This document shows positions 8,461 through 15,930 of a stretch of 17,193 nucleotides of DNA, piece by piece (position 1 is the stretch's first letter; each line of letters begins with the position of its first letter). The notes under the pieces are model-generated. The model saw only the letters and a program-made list of their open reading frames with translations, was not told the origin of the DNA and ran no database searches. The stretch comes from Ignavibacteriales bacterium (GTDB taxonomy: Bacteria > Bacteroidota > Ignavibacteria > Ignavibacteriales > Ignavibacteriaceae). A program made the position numbers and the translations under genes. The stretch lies in NCBI GenBank assembly GCA_016707115.1, contig JADJIH010000028.1, forward strand, positions 5,001-22,193. Direction: 5' to 3'.

Positions 8461-8477
8461 ATCTTAAATGAGATGTC
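8458..8477 (+). promoter_or_regulatory. Hairpin over the start codon of the DsbD_2/TauE-like gene
   Basis: GACATCT (8458-8464) and AGATGTC (8471-8477) are perfect 7-bp inverted arms with a 6-nt loop. The 3' arm contains the ATG at 8473-8475. The first three bases of the 5' arm are the last three of the 99-bp palindrome. In RNA this stem competes with the palindrome's terminal stem, and it could limit translation of the downstream gene. The regulatory role is inferred. Confidence 0.5.
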
Positions 8478-9186
8478 ACCAGAAATTTTAACAGCATTCT
8501 TTATTGGATTATTCGGAAGTTTTCACTGCATTGGTATGTGTGGACCAATAGCAATTGCACTTCCTATCCCAAACTCAAATAATCTTTCTTTTGTTGCAGG
8601 CAGATTACTTTATAATCTTGGAAGAGTTGTAACTTATTCATTTCTCGGTGCAGTTTTTGGATTGCTCGGTTCACGTCTCGTTATTTCAGGGTTTCAACAA
8701 AGTATTTCTATTGTACTTGGAGTTGCAATTGTAATTGCTGTTTTGATTCCACCAAAGTACAAAGCTAAAATCACTCAACATAAAATCATTCAGAAAATTA
8801 CACTTCCATTAAAATCTGGTATAAGTGGATTGTTTAAAAGCGGAACTTTTTCTGCAATGTTTTTAATCGGAATTCTTAATGGGTTTCTTCCTTGCGGATT
8901 AGTTTATGTTGCTCTTGCTGGTGCAATTGCAAGCGGTGATGCAATCTCAGGTTCAGCAGTTATGATTTTATTTGGTCTTGGAACTATTCCTACAATGTTT
9001 GCAGCAACTATATTTGGGAAATTTATTAATCTTAATATCAGAAGAAAAATATCCAAAGCCGTTCCAGTTTTTGCTTTAGTGCTTGGCTTACTTTTCATTC
9101 TACGCGGAATGGCATTAGGGATCCCATACATTTCACCAACCATTTCAGCACAAGTTGTTGATGAATCCAATTTGGATTGCCACTGA
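8473..9186 (+). CDS. DsbD_2/TauE-SafE-like membrane protein, cbb3-cluster associated
   Basis: A 237-residue, very hydrophobic protein of two halves with about six helices. The first half opens with FHCIGMCGP (H18, C19, C23) and the second repeats the pattern at NGFLPCGLVY (C141). These cysteine/proline motifs are hallmarks of the family annotated as 'sulfite exporter TauE/SafE' or 'cytochrome c biogenesis DsbD_2'. Members often lie next to ccoGH. The position suggests a role in copper or thiol handling for cbb3 maturation, but the transported species is not known from this sequence. The C-terminus ends in an unpaired DCH (235-237). The ATG at 8473 is inside a hairpin, and no other start would keep the first helix. 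It is 116 nt from ccoH, with a repeat element between them. Confidence 0.8.
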   Translation: MSPEILTAFFIGLFGSFHCIGMCGPIAIALPIPNSNNLSFVAGRLLYNLGRVVTYSFLGAVFGLLGSRLVISGFQQSISIVLGVAIVIAVLIPPKYKAKITQHKIIQKITLPLKSGISGLFKSGTFSAMFLIGILNGFLPCGLVYVALAGAIASGDAISGSAVMILFGLGTIPTMFAATIFGKFINLNIRRKISKAVPVFALVLGLLFILRGMALGIPYISPTISAQVVDESNLDCH

Positions 9187-9189
9187 AGC

Positions 9190-9217
9190 GCAAAGGGCAG
9201 AGTGCATAGCGCATAGA
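9190..9217. repeat. Four tandem heptads, consensus GCANAGN
   Basis: Four 7-bp units follow without gaps: GCAAAGG, GCAGAGT, GCATAGC and GCATAGA. They begin 3 nt after the stop of the upstream gene. The run is GC-richer than the surrounding AT-rich spacer, which makes it look like an inserted or expanded repeat. No function is evident. Confidence 0.6.
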
Positions 9218-9261
9218 GAAATCTAATATTTTTACTTTTCTTAACGTGAATCCAAAAATCT

Positions 9262-9296
9262 TTTGAAACTTACATTCTTAATAATTCCTATATTTG
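9262..9296 (+). promoter_or_regulatory. Bacteroidota-type promoter of the penicillin acylase gene
   Basis: TTTG (9262-9265) and TATATTTG (9289-9296) match the Bacteroidota -33 (TTG) and -7 (TAnnTTTG) elements. The 23-bp gap is at the long end of the usual range. Transcription would start near 9303, leaving a leader of about 18 nt before the ATG at 9321. Confidence 0.6.
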
Positions 9297-9320
9297 TCAA
9301 TAACATTTCAATTAAGATTT

Positions 9321-11774
9321 ATGCGTAAGTGGAAAAAAATATTTATTGGTTTGTCTTTAACATTCCTAATTACTTTTGTGGTTGCTGGATGGATATTTTA
9401 CAATATGCTGTCATCATCTCTGCCGCAATATGCAGGAGAAATCTCGTCATCCAAAATCAACTCCAATATTGAAGTTTACCGTGATAGTTTTGCTGTTCCC
9501 TATATAATAGCAGAATCTGATGAAGATGTTGCATTCGCTTTAGGATACCTGCACGCACAGGAAAGATTATTTACAATGGATCTAATTCGCAGAGCGGGTG
9601 AAGGAAGATTAAGTGAAATTCTTGGAGAGAAAGCAATTCCATTTGATAAAATGTTTCGTACAGTTGGAATAAAAAGAAATATCTCAAAAAACCTTTACAA
9701 GTATGATACAACGGTGATGAAAATATTGCAGGCATACTCAAACGGAGTTAATGAGTTCCTTAAAGAGCGTAAAGGAAATTATGCAATAGAATTTGATGTG
9801 CTTGGTTATCAGCCCGAACAATGGAAGCCAATTCACAGTTTAATTGTAATTAAAATGATGGCCTGGGAATTAAACATAAGCTGGTGGACTGATTTGTCTT
9901 TTGCTGAATTAATCCAAAAACTTGGAACTGAAAAAGTTTTAGAAATTTTGCCGGATTATCCACAAAATGCTCCAACAATTATTGCAGATAATTTTAAATA
10001 TCTGCCTGCCATAAATTCTAATTTTGCGGAGACTGATAAAGCATTTCGCCAAATGATGGGATGGACAGGGACTCATATTGGCTCTAATAATTGGGTGATC
10101 AATGCAAACAAATCAGTTTCCGGTAAACCCATAATTGCTAATGATCCACATCTTGCATTTAGTGCCCCAGGTAAATGGTATGCTGCAGTTATTAAAAGTA
10201 AGGACTGGAATGCTGCTGGTGTTACATTGCCCGGAGTTCCCGGAGTTGTGATTGGTAAAGGAGATAATATTTCCTGGGTGCTCACAAATGTTATGAATGA
10301 TGATGCCGATTTTTATGCTGAAAAACTTGATTCAACTAAAGCAAAGTATTTCATTGATGGACAGTGGCAAAATCTTAAAATTTTTAAGGACACAATTAAA
10401 GTTAAAGATGGTAAAAATCAGATAATAGAAATTAAGGAAACTCATCGCGGCCCAATTATTTCAAACATTCACCCGTTCAAATTCATCTACAATAAAGAAG
10501 ATCAGAATATGCCGCCGATTAGTATGCGATGGTCTGGAAATGAATTTAGTGATGAGATGCTTGCATTTTATAAACTTAACAAAGCAAAAAACTGGAATGA
10601 GTTTCGTGATGCTGTAAAGTATTTTGGAATTCCCGGACAAAATTTTGTTTATGCTGATGCTCAAGGAAATATTGGTTACATAATGGGTGCTCGTATTCCA
10701 TTGAGAAGCAGCAATAATCCAACATTGGTTTTTGATGGTACATCTTCTGAAAATGATTGGAAAGGATTCGTACCAATTAATGAAATCCCATTCATTCTAA
10801 ACCCGGCAGAAAATTTTATAGCATCCGCAAATAATAAAACATTAAAAGATTTTAAATATCACATTTCAAATCTCTGGGAACCTTCCTCACGTATAGACAG
10901 AATTAGAGAACTACTTACATTTAAACAAAAATATTCGGCTAATGAATTTAAAAACTTTCAAATGGATCAGGTTTCACCTTATGCAAGAACTATCGTACCA
11001 TACATTCTAAAATCGTTTGAAGAGATAAAGGTTAAAGATAAAAATCTTACCACTTCACTGGAGTTATTGGGCAAGTGGGATTTTGATATGAATAAGTTCA
11101 GCCAAACTCCTGCAATTTATTCTGTGTTCTTAAAATACTTATTAAGAAATATTTATCACGATGAAATGGGTGACGATTTATATAATCGTTTTGTGTTTCT
11201 TGCGAATGTGCCCTATAGAAGTTTGCTTCAGATATTAGAAAAACCAGAATCAAATTGGTTTGATGATATTCATACAAAAAAACAAGAAACTCGTGAAGAA
11301 ATCATTAGAAAGAGTTTAGCTGATGCTTTAACATATCTTGAGGGAAAATTCGGAAATGATTTAACGAATTGGCAGTGGGGAAGAATGCATAAAGTAACTT
11401 TCAAACATGCATTCAGTGGAAATTTTTCTCTACTAGATAATTACATCAACATTGGGCCTTATGAGCTGGGCGGGGATGGAACTACGTTGTTTAATACTGA
11501 ATATCCATTTACAGAAAGCATTGAGAAATTTTCGATGTTCAGACACGATGAGTTTGATAATGTTCTTGGACCATCAATGAGGTTTATCTTTGATTTTGCA
11601 AATCCAGATGAATTTTATCTTGTGCTTACTACCGGACAATCAGGGAATGTAATGAGTGATAATTATAATGATCAAAGTCCGTTATGGCTAAAAGGAAAGT
11701 ATATGAAAATCAGAACTGATGAAACATCAATTAGAAACAACAGTAAAAACGCATTAAAAATTATACGTAATTAA
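9321..11774 (+). CDS. Penicillin acylase-family Ntn hydrolase, membrane anchored
   Basis: An 817-residue precursor of the penicillin amidase / acyl-homoserine-lactone acylase family, which cleaves amide bonds. An N-terminal hydrophobic segment (7-26) after basic MRKWKK is a signal peptide or anchor, so the enzyme is probably exported. The alpha chain has the typical DVAFALGYLHAQERLFTMD motif near 64-82. Autoproteolysis should occur between G254 and S255 in HIGSNNWV, leaving S255 as the catalytic N-terminus of the beta chain. N504 or N505 in ASANNK is the expected oxyanion-hole asparagine. I chose 9321 because a TTG at 9294 would lie inside the -7 promoter element. It appears to be a single-gene unit. 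The substrate (beta-lactam, acyl-homoserine lactone or another amide) cannot be told from sequence. Confidence 0.93.
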   Translation: MRKWKKIFIGLSLTFLITFVVAGWIFYNMLSSSLPQYAGEISSSKINSNIEVYRDSFAVPYIIAESDEDVAFALGYLHAQERLFTMDLIRRAGEGRLSEILGEKAIPFDKMFRTVGIKRNISKNLYKYDTTVMKILQAYSNGVNEFLKERKGNYAIEFDVLGYQPEQWKPIHSLIVIKMMAWELNISWWTDLSFAELIQKLGTEKVLEILPDYPQNAPTIIADNFKYLPAINSNFAETDKAFRQMMGWTGTHIGSNNWVINANKSVSGKPIIANDPHLAFSAPGKWYAAVIKSKDWNAAGVTLPGVPGVVIGKGDNISWVLTNVMNDDADFYAEKLDSTKAKYFIDGQWQNLKIFKDTIKVKDGKNQIIEIKETHRGPIISNIHPFKFIYNKEDQNMPPISMRWSGNEFSDEMLAFYKLNKAKNWNEFRDAVKYFGIPGQNFVYADAQGNIGYIMGARIPLRSSNNPTLVFDGTSSENDWKGFVPINEIPFILNPAENFIASANNKTLKDFKYHISNLWEPSSRIDRIRELLTFKQKYSANEFKNFQMDQVSPYARTIVPYILKSFEEIKVKDKNLTTSLELLGKWDFDMNKFSQTPAIYSVFLKYLLRNIYHDEMGDDLYNRFVFLANVPYRSLLQILEKPESNWFDDIHTKKQETREEIIRKSLADALTYLEGKFGNDLTNWQWGRMHKVTFKHAFSGNFSLLDNYINIGPYELGGDGTTLFNTEYPFTESIEKFSMFRHDEFDNVLGPSMRFIFDFANPDEFYLVLTTGQSGNVMSDNYNDQSPLWLKGKYMKIRTDETSIRNNSKNALKIIRN

Positions 11775-11892
11775 TAATTTAAATGTTTTTTCAAATCCAA
11801 TTTATTTGTAGTTAAATCTGTTGAACTCTTTAATCAAGTTTTCATTAAGTATTATTATATTAGAATTGTAATCATAAATAAATTGAGTATGT

Positions 11893-12843
11893 ATGAAAGT
11901 AATTGAGCACTTAGAAAAAGCTAAAAATCCTCTTATCAGTTTTGAATTGATCCCACCCAAGCGCGGTGGTGATATAAAAGGATTATTATCTGTTCTAGAT
12001 GATATAACAAAATATAATCCACCATTTATAGATATAACATCACATGCTGCTGAAGTTATTTACGAAGAAACTGCAACTGGAATTCAGAAAAAAATTAAAA
12101 GAAAACGACCAGGTACACTTGGAATTTGCGCGCTTATTCAAAACAAATACAATATTGATGCAGTCCCTCACGTTCTAACAAAAGGTTTTACAAGAGAAGA
12201 AACTGAAGATTTTTTGATTGAATTAAATTATCTTCAGATCCAAAATGTTCTTGCAATTCGTGGGGATGATTCAGGTTATGAGAAACCAATTCCAGAAGGT
12301 AAAAGTAAAAACAGGTTTGCATCTGAATTGGTTAGCCAGATAATGAATATGAATCGAGGGAAGTATTTGGAGGATAGTTTACTAGATGCTCGTCCGACAG
12401 ATTTTTGTGTTGGTGTCAGCGGGTATCCGGAAAAGCATTTTGAAGCTCCTAACTTAAAAACTGATGTAAAATATGTTAAAGAAAAAGTTGATGCCGGTGC
12501 TGATTATGTGGTTACTCAAATGTTTTATGATAATGCCTATTATTTTAAGTTTGTCGAACTTTGTAAAGAAATTGGAATTAAAGCTCCAGTAATACCTGGA
12601 CTTAAAATATTAACCTCAAGAGCACACTTAACATCAGTCCCAAAAAACTTTTATATAAACATTCCCGATGTTCTTGCTGATGAGGTATTGGCAGCTAAAC
12701 CAGAACACGTTCTTGATATAGGAGTAGAGTGGGCGGCCAAGCAAGTTGAGGAATTGTTAAATAAAAATGTTCCTAGTGTGCATTTTTACATTATGCAAAA
12801 TTCAAAACCAATAATAAAATTGATGGAAAGATTAAAGCTCTAA
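11893..12843 (+). CDS. metF: 5,10-methylenetetrahydrofolate reductase (MetF)
   Basis: A 316-residue TIM-barrel flavoprotein that reduces methylene-tetrahydrofolate to methyl-tetrahydrofolate for methionine synthesis. It shows the family N-terminus ISFELIPPKR with E18, the probable catalytic glutamate (E28 in E. coli). The folate-contact LAIRGD follows, with D125 matching E. coli D120. Later motifs are VGVSGYPEKH and the flavin-proximal DYVVTQMFYD. A segment near 155-172 (after MNMNRGKYLEDSLLDA) makes it slightly longer than the E. coli enzyme. Such a segment also occurs in related Bacteroidota-type MetF, as I recall. The preceding 118-nt gap (11775-11892) is AT-rich and holds no gene, tRNA or convincing terminator. 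It probably contains the promoter. The next gene starts 4 nt after the stop. Confidence 0.94.
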   Translation: MKVIEHLEKAKNPLISFELIPPKRGGDIKGLLSVLDDITKYNPPFIDITSHAAEVIYEETATGIQKKIKRKRPGTLGICALIQNKYNIDAVPHVLTKGFTREETEDFLIELNYLQIQNVLAIRGDDSGYEKPIPEGKSKNRFASELVSQIMNMNRGKYLEDSLLDARPTDFCVGVSGYPEKHFEAPNLKTDVKYVKEKVDAGADYVVTQMFYDNAYYFKFVELCKEIGIKAPVIPGLKILTSRAHLTSVPKNFYINIPDVLADEVLAAKPEHVLDIGVEWAAKQVEELLNKNVPSVHFYIMQNSKPIIKLMERLKL

Positions 12844-12847
12844 TATT

Positions 12848-13849
12848 ATGGTTGAAAAACTTTATAGAGGTAAAAAGATAAAATGGGGAATAGCTGGTTG
12901 CGGTAGATTTGCAGAAAATTCATTTTTACCTGCGGTCAGACTAATGCGTCGAAGTTCCGTTACGTCTTTATACAGCCGGGATTTTAACAGAGCTAAATCA
13001 CTTGCAGAAAAATTCGGAGTACAAAACACATTTGATAATTATGATGATTTTTTGAAATCTGATATAGATGCTGTGTTTGTAGCAAGTTCTAATGCACATC
13101 ATTTTGAGCAAGTTATAAAGGCGGCTAAAGCAGGAAAGAATATTCTTTGCGAGAAACCGCTTGCAATAACTTCTGTGCAAGCTGAAGAAATGGTAAGGGT
13201 TTGCAAAGAGAATAATGTTTTACTTGCAATAAACTATGTTCATCGTTTTCATCCGCTTGTTATAAAAGCAAAAGAATTATTAGTTGATCAGAGACTTGGA
13301 AAACTTGTTTCAATCGATGTCCATTTCAATATAGATTTTCCACCGGACAATAATTTTAGATTTAAAAAAGAATTAAGCGGCGGTGGAGCTTTGCGTGATA
13401 TCGGAACTCATATGATAGATTTGCTTAGATATTTTGGTGGCGAGATTGAAAGTATTGATGGAGTTGTTGGAAACCTGATTTATCAAAGTGAAGTGGATGA
13501 TTTTGCGCTTGGCACTGTTAAATTTGTTAAAAGTGGATATGGAACTTTTAATGTTTCGTATAATAATAAAAAGGCATTTAACAGAATTGAGATTCTTTGT
13601 CATAAAGGTGCAATAGCAATTGATAATCTCATTGGTAAAAAATTATTAGCACCAAAACTTACAATACTATTAGAGGATGAGACCAGGAAAAGTTTTCGTA
13701 AACGCGGAAACAAAATGGTATATGTAATCAAATCAGTTCAAAAATCTTTTCTTAAAAATGAAACTCCACATACAACAGGTGAAGATGGTTTGATTAATTT
13801 AAAACTTATGGAAGAACTGGAAATAAAATGTCTCCAAAGAAAAAGTTAG
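12848..13849 (+). CDS. Gfo/Idh/MocA-family NAD(P)-dependent oxidoreductase
   Basis: A 333-residue two-domain dehydrogenase. The Rossmann domain has GIAGCGRF (14-21), a DAVFVASSNAHH segment and CEKPL (101-105), whose lysine is the conserved cofactor and catalytic residue. The C-terminal domain carries GGGALRDIGTHMIDLLRY, with D184 and H188 as the probable catalytic pair. Members act on sugars, inositols, glucose-6-phosphate derivatives or biliverdin, and the sequence does not reveal which. It has no signal peptide, so it is cytoplasmic, unlike the secreted Tat-dependent members common in this phylum. It starts 4 nt after metF and its last 22 nt overlap the aldolase gene, so those two are almost certainly coupled. 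Confidence 0.9.
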   Translation: MVEKLYRGKKIKWGIAGCGRFAENSFLPAVRLMRRSSVTSLYSRDFNRAKSLAEKFGVQNTFDNYDDFLKSDIDAVFVASSNAHHFEQVIKAAKAGKNILCEKPLAITSVQAEEMVRVCKENNVLLAINYVHRFHPLVIKAKELLVDQRLGKLVSIDVHFNIDFPPDNNFRFKKELSGGGALRDIGTHMIDLLRYFGGEIESIDGVVGNLIYQSEVDDFALGTVKFVKSGYGTFNVSYNNKKAFNRIEILCHKGAIAIDNLIGKKLLAPKLTILLEDETRKSFRKRGNKMVYVIKSVQKSFLKNETPHTTGEDGLINLKLMEELEIKCLQRKS

Positions 13850-14481
13850 TTGAGATTTGTCATAAAGTTTATGCAAAAGGATTTGTTGCTGCATATGATG
13901 GAAACATTTCCTGTAGAACATCAAGCAATACAGTTTTAATTACTCGTTCCGGAATTTGTAAAGGGGATATTTCTGAAAAAGATATTGTAGAAATTGATTT
14001 AAATGGTAAAAATTTAGTCGGTAAACAAAAAATATCAACTGAACACAAAATCCATCTTTATTCATATCAGAAAAGAAAAGAAATAAACGCTGTTGTTCAT
14101 TGTCATCCAACTTATGCAACAACTTTTGCGTTGCTTGGTGAAGGATTGGATAAACATTATTTACCGGAAGTGTTTTTAACTATTGGCAAAGTACCTTTAT
14201 GTAAATACGCAACCCCCTCAACTGAAGGAGTGCATAAGAGTTTAGATCCTTTTATAAACTATTCCTGGGCTATGTTGTTAGAAAACCATGGTGCGGTAAC
14301 ATTAGGAAAAAATTTGGATGATGCTTATTTCAAAATGGAAAAACTTGAACACGCAGCCAAAATTATTTTATTGGCTAAATTAATTGGTAAACCAAGAGAA
14401 CTTTCTAAAAAAAATATTAATGATATTCTGAGGATTGCTCAAAACACTTACGGAATAGTACCAGACAAAAGAAATATTTAA
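13828..14481 (+). CDS. Class II aldolase/adducin-family protein (FucA-like)
   Basis: A 217-residue zinc-dependent aldolase of the fuculose/rhamnulose-phosphate type. The glycine-asparagine phosphate-loop motif AAYDGNIS is at 21-28. The metal and catalytic set is complete: E72 in STEHKIH, H91 and H93 in HCHPTYAT, and H154 in ENHGAV. All sit exactly one residue before their E. coli FucA counterparts (E73, H92, H94, H155). The enzyme should split a phosphorylated ketose into DHAP and an aldehyde. The real substrate is unknown; methylthioribulose-phosphate-type enzymes (MtnB, Ald2) belong to the same family. The start lies 22 nt inside the oxidoreductase gene, and the N-terminus has the expected length before the GN motif, so this overlap is real. 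Confidence 0.88.
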   Translation: MSPKKKLVEICHKVYAKGFVAAYDGNISCRTSSNTVLITRSGICKGDISEKDIVEIDLNGKNLVGKQKISTEHKIHLYSYQKRKEINAVVHCHPTYATTFALLGEGLDKHYLPEVFLTIGKVPLCKYATPSTEGVHKSLDPFINYSWAMLLENHGAVTLGKNLDDAYFKMEKLEHAAKIILLAKLIGKPRELSKKNINDILRIAQNTYGIVPDKRNI

Positions 14482-14510
14482 TCAGCATTCTTACATATGT
14501 ACTAAACTGT

Positions 14511-14562
14511 AGCGAAGTCCAAGTCTGACTAATTTATAAAAATTATCATCCTTGGACACGCT
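14511..14562. repeat. Nested inverted repeat between the aldolase gene and ddl
   Basis: AGCG (14511-14514) and GTCCAAG (14517-14523) pair with CTTGGAC (14551-14557) and CGCT (14559-14562). Inside lies a second stem, TAATTT (14530-14535) with AAATTA (14540-14545) around a 4-nt loop. There is no T run, so it is a poor intrinsic terminator. Layout and outer-arm style resemble a small palindromic intergenic element, different in sequence from the one at 8362. The rest of the 109-nt gap shows nothing further. Confidence 0.6.
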
Positions 14563-14590
14563 CTAGATGACCAATTGAAATGAAAATAAA

Positions 14591-15592
14591 ATGGATAAAA
14601 AATTAAAAGTACTTTTACTTCTCGGCGGCACATCACCAGAAAGAGAAGTTTCTAAATCAACAGGTAAATCCGTTTACCAGGCATTAATAAATCTTGGTTA
14701 CGATGTACTTGTACTTGATCCTGCTTATGGAATCAATCAACCTTTTGAAGTTGAAGATTATTTTAAAGAAGATGATTACTCGGAAATATTGAATGAGAAT
14801 TATCTTGATGCAGTTAATCTTATTTCTGCAGAACAAATAAATGTTGCATTTCTTGCGCTTCACGGAAAATACGGAGAAGACGGCACTATACAATCTTTGT
14901 TGGAGCTTAAGGGAATAAAATATACTGGCTCAAAAGTTCTATCCAGTGCAATTGCTATGGATAAAATTATGTCTAAAATATTGTTTGAAGAGTATCTCGT
15001 TCCAACACCAGAATGGTTTCACTTTAAAATCGGTGAACACACAACTGAAGAAGTTAATAGTAAGATTGAAAAACAATTTGGTTATCCCGCAGTCGTAAAA
15101 CCTAATGATCAGGGTTCTACAGTTGGATTAACAATCTGCAAATCTGCAGATCAACTTGCTGAAGCAATCCATAATGCTTTTGAATATTCCGATCGAATTT
15201 TAATTGAGGAATATATCCCGGGAAGAGAATTAACAGTTGCTGTAATTGATGAAACCGCATTACCAGTTCTTGAAATCAGACCAAAGCATGGAATCTATGA
15301 TTACGAGTGTAAATACACATCAGGAATGAGTGAATACATTGTGCCGGCTGAAATTCCTGTCGATGTTTCAAAAGAATTGCAGGAAATAGCTGTGCAAGCA
15401 TGCAAATCTTTAAGATGCGAGGTATACTCAAGAGTAGATTTTCGTTTAAGTCCTGATAATAAGGTTTATACATTAGAAGTAAATACTTTACCAGGGATGA
15501 CATCTTTAAGTCTTGTTCCTAAAATGGCTAAAGCAGTTGGAATTACTTTTGAGCAGCTTGTTGAAAAAATTATTAATCTTAGTCTGAAATGA
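14591..15592 (+). CDS. ddl: D-alanine--D-alanine ligase
   Basis: A 333-residue ATP-grasp ligase that joins two D-alanines for peptidoglycan precursors in the cytoplasm. Motifs in order are LLGGTSPEREVS (E17, the E. coli DdlB E15 equivalent) and ALHGKYGEDGTIQ. KPNDQGSTVGL contains S176, equal to DdlB S150. EEYIPGRELTVAV follows, then YDYECKY with Y242 equal to DdlB Y216. The tyrosine marks D-Ala-D-Ala specificity rather than the D-lactate specificity of VanA types. EVNTLPGMTSLSLVPKM near the C-terminus carries the metal ligands. The length is in the normal range. The start follows an AT-rich stretch with no clear Shine-Dalgarno. It overlaps the next gene by 4 nt (ATGA). Confidence 0.95.
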   Translation: MDKKLKVLLLLGGTSPEREVSKSTGKSVYQALINLGYDVLVLDPAYGINQPFEVEDYFKEDDYSEILNENYLDAVNLISAEQINVAFLALHGKYGEDGTIQSLLELKGIKYTGSKVLSSAIAMDKIMSKILFEEYLVPTPEWFHFKIGEHTTEEVNSKIEKQFGYPAVVKPNDQGSTVGLTICKSADQLAEAIHNAFEYSDRILIEEYIPGRELTVAVIDETALPVLEIRPKHGIYDYECKYTSGMSEYIVPAEIPVDVSKELQEIAVQACKSLRCEVYSRVDFRLSPDNKVYTLEVNTLPGMTSLSLVPKMAKAVGITFEQLVEKIINLSLK

Positions 15593-15885
15593 AATTTATA
15601 GAAAATAAAAAGACACGATTTTACATCATTGCATCTATTGTTGTTATTGGAACTTTGTATTTATTATTTAACAACTTCGGTGTTGTAAAATATGCAAAAG
15701 TTAAAAGTGAGTTGGAAGATTTAAATACACGAATCACACAGCTTGAAGAAGAAAATAGAATGTTGGAAGCTGAAATTGATTCACTCAAGAGGAATGTTCC
15801 TGCAAAGATCGAAAAAATTGCTCGTGAAAAATATGATATGATTAGACCGAATGAGAAAAAGATTGAGTTTAAAGCTGAAGAATAA
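15589..15885 (+). CDS. ftsB: FtsB/DivIC-type cell division protein (septum formation initiator)
   Basis: A 98-residue single-pass membrane protein with a short basic cytoplasmic N-terminus, a helix at about 11-27 and a coiled coil at about 34-70 (regular leucine/isoleucine spacing in LEDLNTRITQLEEENRMLEA). The C-terminal IEKIAREKYDMIRPNEK segment is the conserved septum-initiator motif. FtsB/DivIC bridges FtsL and FtsQ/DivIB in the divisome. Its ATGA overlap with ddl suggests coupled expression of wall-synthesis and division functions. FtsB and DivIC cannot be told apart by sequence alone, so the symbol is nominal. Confidence 0.88.
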   Translation: MKFIENKKTRFYIIASIVVIGTLYLLFNNFGVVKYAKVKSELEDLNTRITQLEEENRMLEAEIDSLKRNVPAKIEKIAREKYDMIRPNEKKIEFKAEE

Positions 15886-15890
15886 ATTTG

Positions 15891-15918
15891 AGTTCAAGAT
15901 CAAGTTCAAGAGTTGAAC
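15891..15918. repeat. Short direct and inverted repeats upstream of rarA
   Basis: AGTTCAAGA occurs twice (15891-15899 and 15903-15911) with a 12-nt period. The second copy also forms a small hairpin, GTTCAA (15904-15909) with TTGAAC (15913-15918). It fills most of the 45-nt gap between the division gene and rarA. No T run follows, so this is not an obvious terminator. Confidence 0.5.
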
Positions 15919-15930
15919 AAAATAATATTA

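Noticed and set aside
9294..9320. TTG start adding nine residues to the penicillin acylase
   Set aside because: The codon lies within a TATATTTG promoter element, and the ATG at 9321 begins a typical basic-plus-hydrophobic export signal.
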